From positions 372,001 through 436,000 of the forward strand of contig NZ_JABAIL010000005.1 of NCBI RefSeq assembly GCF_012641475.1: 64,000 nucleotides of DNA. Reading direction: 5' to 3'. Within the stretch, counting starts at the first letter, position 1, and every line of letters begins with the position of its first letter. The notes under the pieces are model-generated. The model worked only from the letters and a program-made list of their open reading frames with translations. It was not told the DNA's origin and searched no databases. Positions 63,507 through 64,000 of the stretch are shown piece by piece. The position numbers and the translations under genes are program-made. This DNA comes from Flammeovirga agarivorans. GTDB lineage: Bacteria; Bacteroidota; Bacteroidia; Cytophagales; Flammeovirgaceae.

Positions 63507-64000
63507 ATGAAATACAAATTAATCACGATATGCCTTTTCCTATGCTATGCATCCTTTGTGTCAGCAGGAAACGACCCTATGAAAAAGCCTAAGGTGTGGA
63601 AAATGCTCCAAGAATCACCAAACGATAATGCATTATGGGCGGCATATTTAGGCAAGTCCTGGATCTGTATGACAATCCACGAAAAAGAGAATATCGAAAA
63701 GTGGAGAGGAACGCTTAAAACAGGAACATCGAATTCAACCCCTTCAACAGGAGTGCATATAGCATTAACTCCAGAACTTCAAAAAGAAATTGATGAGCAA
63801 GTATTCTCAGAAACAGATGAATTCTGGGAAGGAGAGGCTCTGCAATCAGACGTTACACAACAAGAAACGGTTAAAGAGCAAGAAGCTTTAAAGGCACACT
63901 TTGTTGAAATGGAACAAAGAATGGTCATGGTACCCCCAGCAATTACTCGACTTTCAAGAAATTTAAGAGAGAACTTTGTTTTAATTGAAGATGAGTTCGC
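63507..64000 (+). CDS. Secreted protein, 5' part only (runs off window), unknown function
   Basis: The frame opens with ATG at 63507 and stays open to the window end (at least 164 codons). The start encodes a signal peptide (MKYKLITICLFLCYASFVSA), then a part with NALWAAYLGKSWICMT and a Glu/Gln-rich helical stretch (QQETVKEQEALKAHFVEMEQ). No family was recognised from this fragment. The preceding gene is divergent atpD, so there is no operon context. Confidence 0.75.
   Translation, partial: MKYKLITICLFLCYASFVSAGNDPMKKPKVWKMLQESPNDNALWAAYLGKSWICMTIHEKENIEKWRGTLKTGTSNSTPSTGVHIALTPELQKEIDEQVFSETDEFWEGEALQSDVTQQETVKEQEALKAHFVEMEQRMVMVPPAITRLSRNLRENFVLIEDEF

Overview
The window looks like chromosomal DNA of a marine-type member of the Bacteroidota, most like Cytophagales/Flammeovirgaceae. 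The basis is very low GC, many secreted proteins ending their signal peptides in AQ or SFA, FadL-like and SGNH lipoprotein families typical of the phylum, a short AtpC, and several upstream sites matching the Bacteroidota promoter form (TTTG or TTG, 17-23 nt, TAnnTTTG). The genus is inference. No tRNA, rRNA, insertion sequence, prophage or CRISPR array was seen.

Layout. 1-1.2 kb: 3' end of a histidine kinase and its single-domain response regulator. 1.3-14 kb: envelope and housekeeping genes, mostly on the minus strand (release factor 1, a 1793-residue secreted protein of unknown function with a MORN-like partner, prmA-folA, an L,D-transpeptidase). 14-16 kb: a MarR regulator downstream of a small envelope protein, and divergently two tandem Hsp20 chaperones. 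16-20 kb: a TPR plus periplasmic-binding-fold protein, then trmH-fmt. 20-25 kb: an LEA/histone-H1-like repeat protein, an AP2 protein with a degenerate HNH half, a malate/lactate dehydrogenase family enzyme, a GT2, an HAD phosphatase and a free-methionine-sulfoxide reductase. 25-38 kb: five SGNH-fold proteins around a FadL-like porin, a ClC channel with CBS domains and a protein with a 177-bp tandem repeat. One SGNH protein has lost its Ser, Asn and His. 38-42.5 kb: DoxX-like, DinB, NRDE and ATP-grasp proteins, then recF-DUF721.

42.5-61 kb is a surface-polysaccharide locus of Wzx/Wzy type. It has GDP-mannose and dTDP-rhamnose supply (manC, rmlA, rmlC, rmlD, rmlB), gmd, a Wzz-like protein, a flippase, a nitroreductase-like protein paired with a pyruvyl transferase, four glycosyltransferases, two different polymerase/ligase-like membrane proteins and an initiating undecaprenyl-phosphate sugar transferase. 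The two halves converge at about 57.2 kb. The part from 49.8 kb on is visibly more AT-rich than the flanks. The window closes with atpC and atpD (minus strand) and the 5' part of a secreted protein.

Most interesting signals: the catalytically dead SGNH lipoprotein beside an intact paralogue and a porin; two identical 12-bp palindromes abutting the -7 box of the wzz-like gene; terminator-like hairpins just before the start codons of rmlA, dinB-like and trmH genes; the nitroreductase/pyruvyl-transferase pair; and the 1793-residue secreted protein with Asp/Ser/Trp/Gly repeats.
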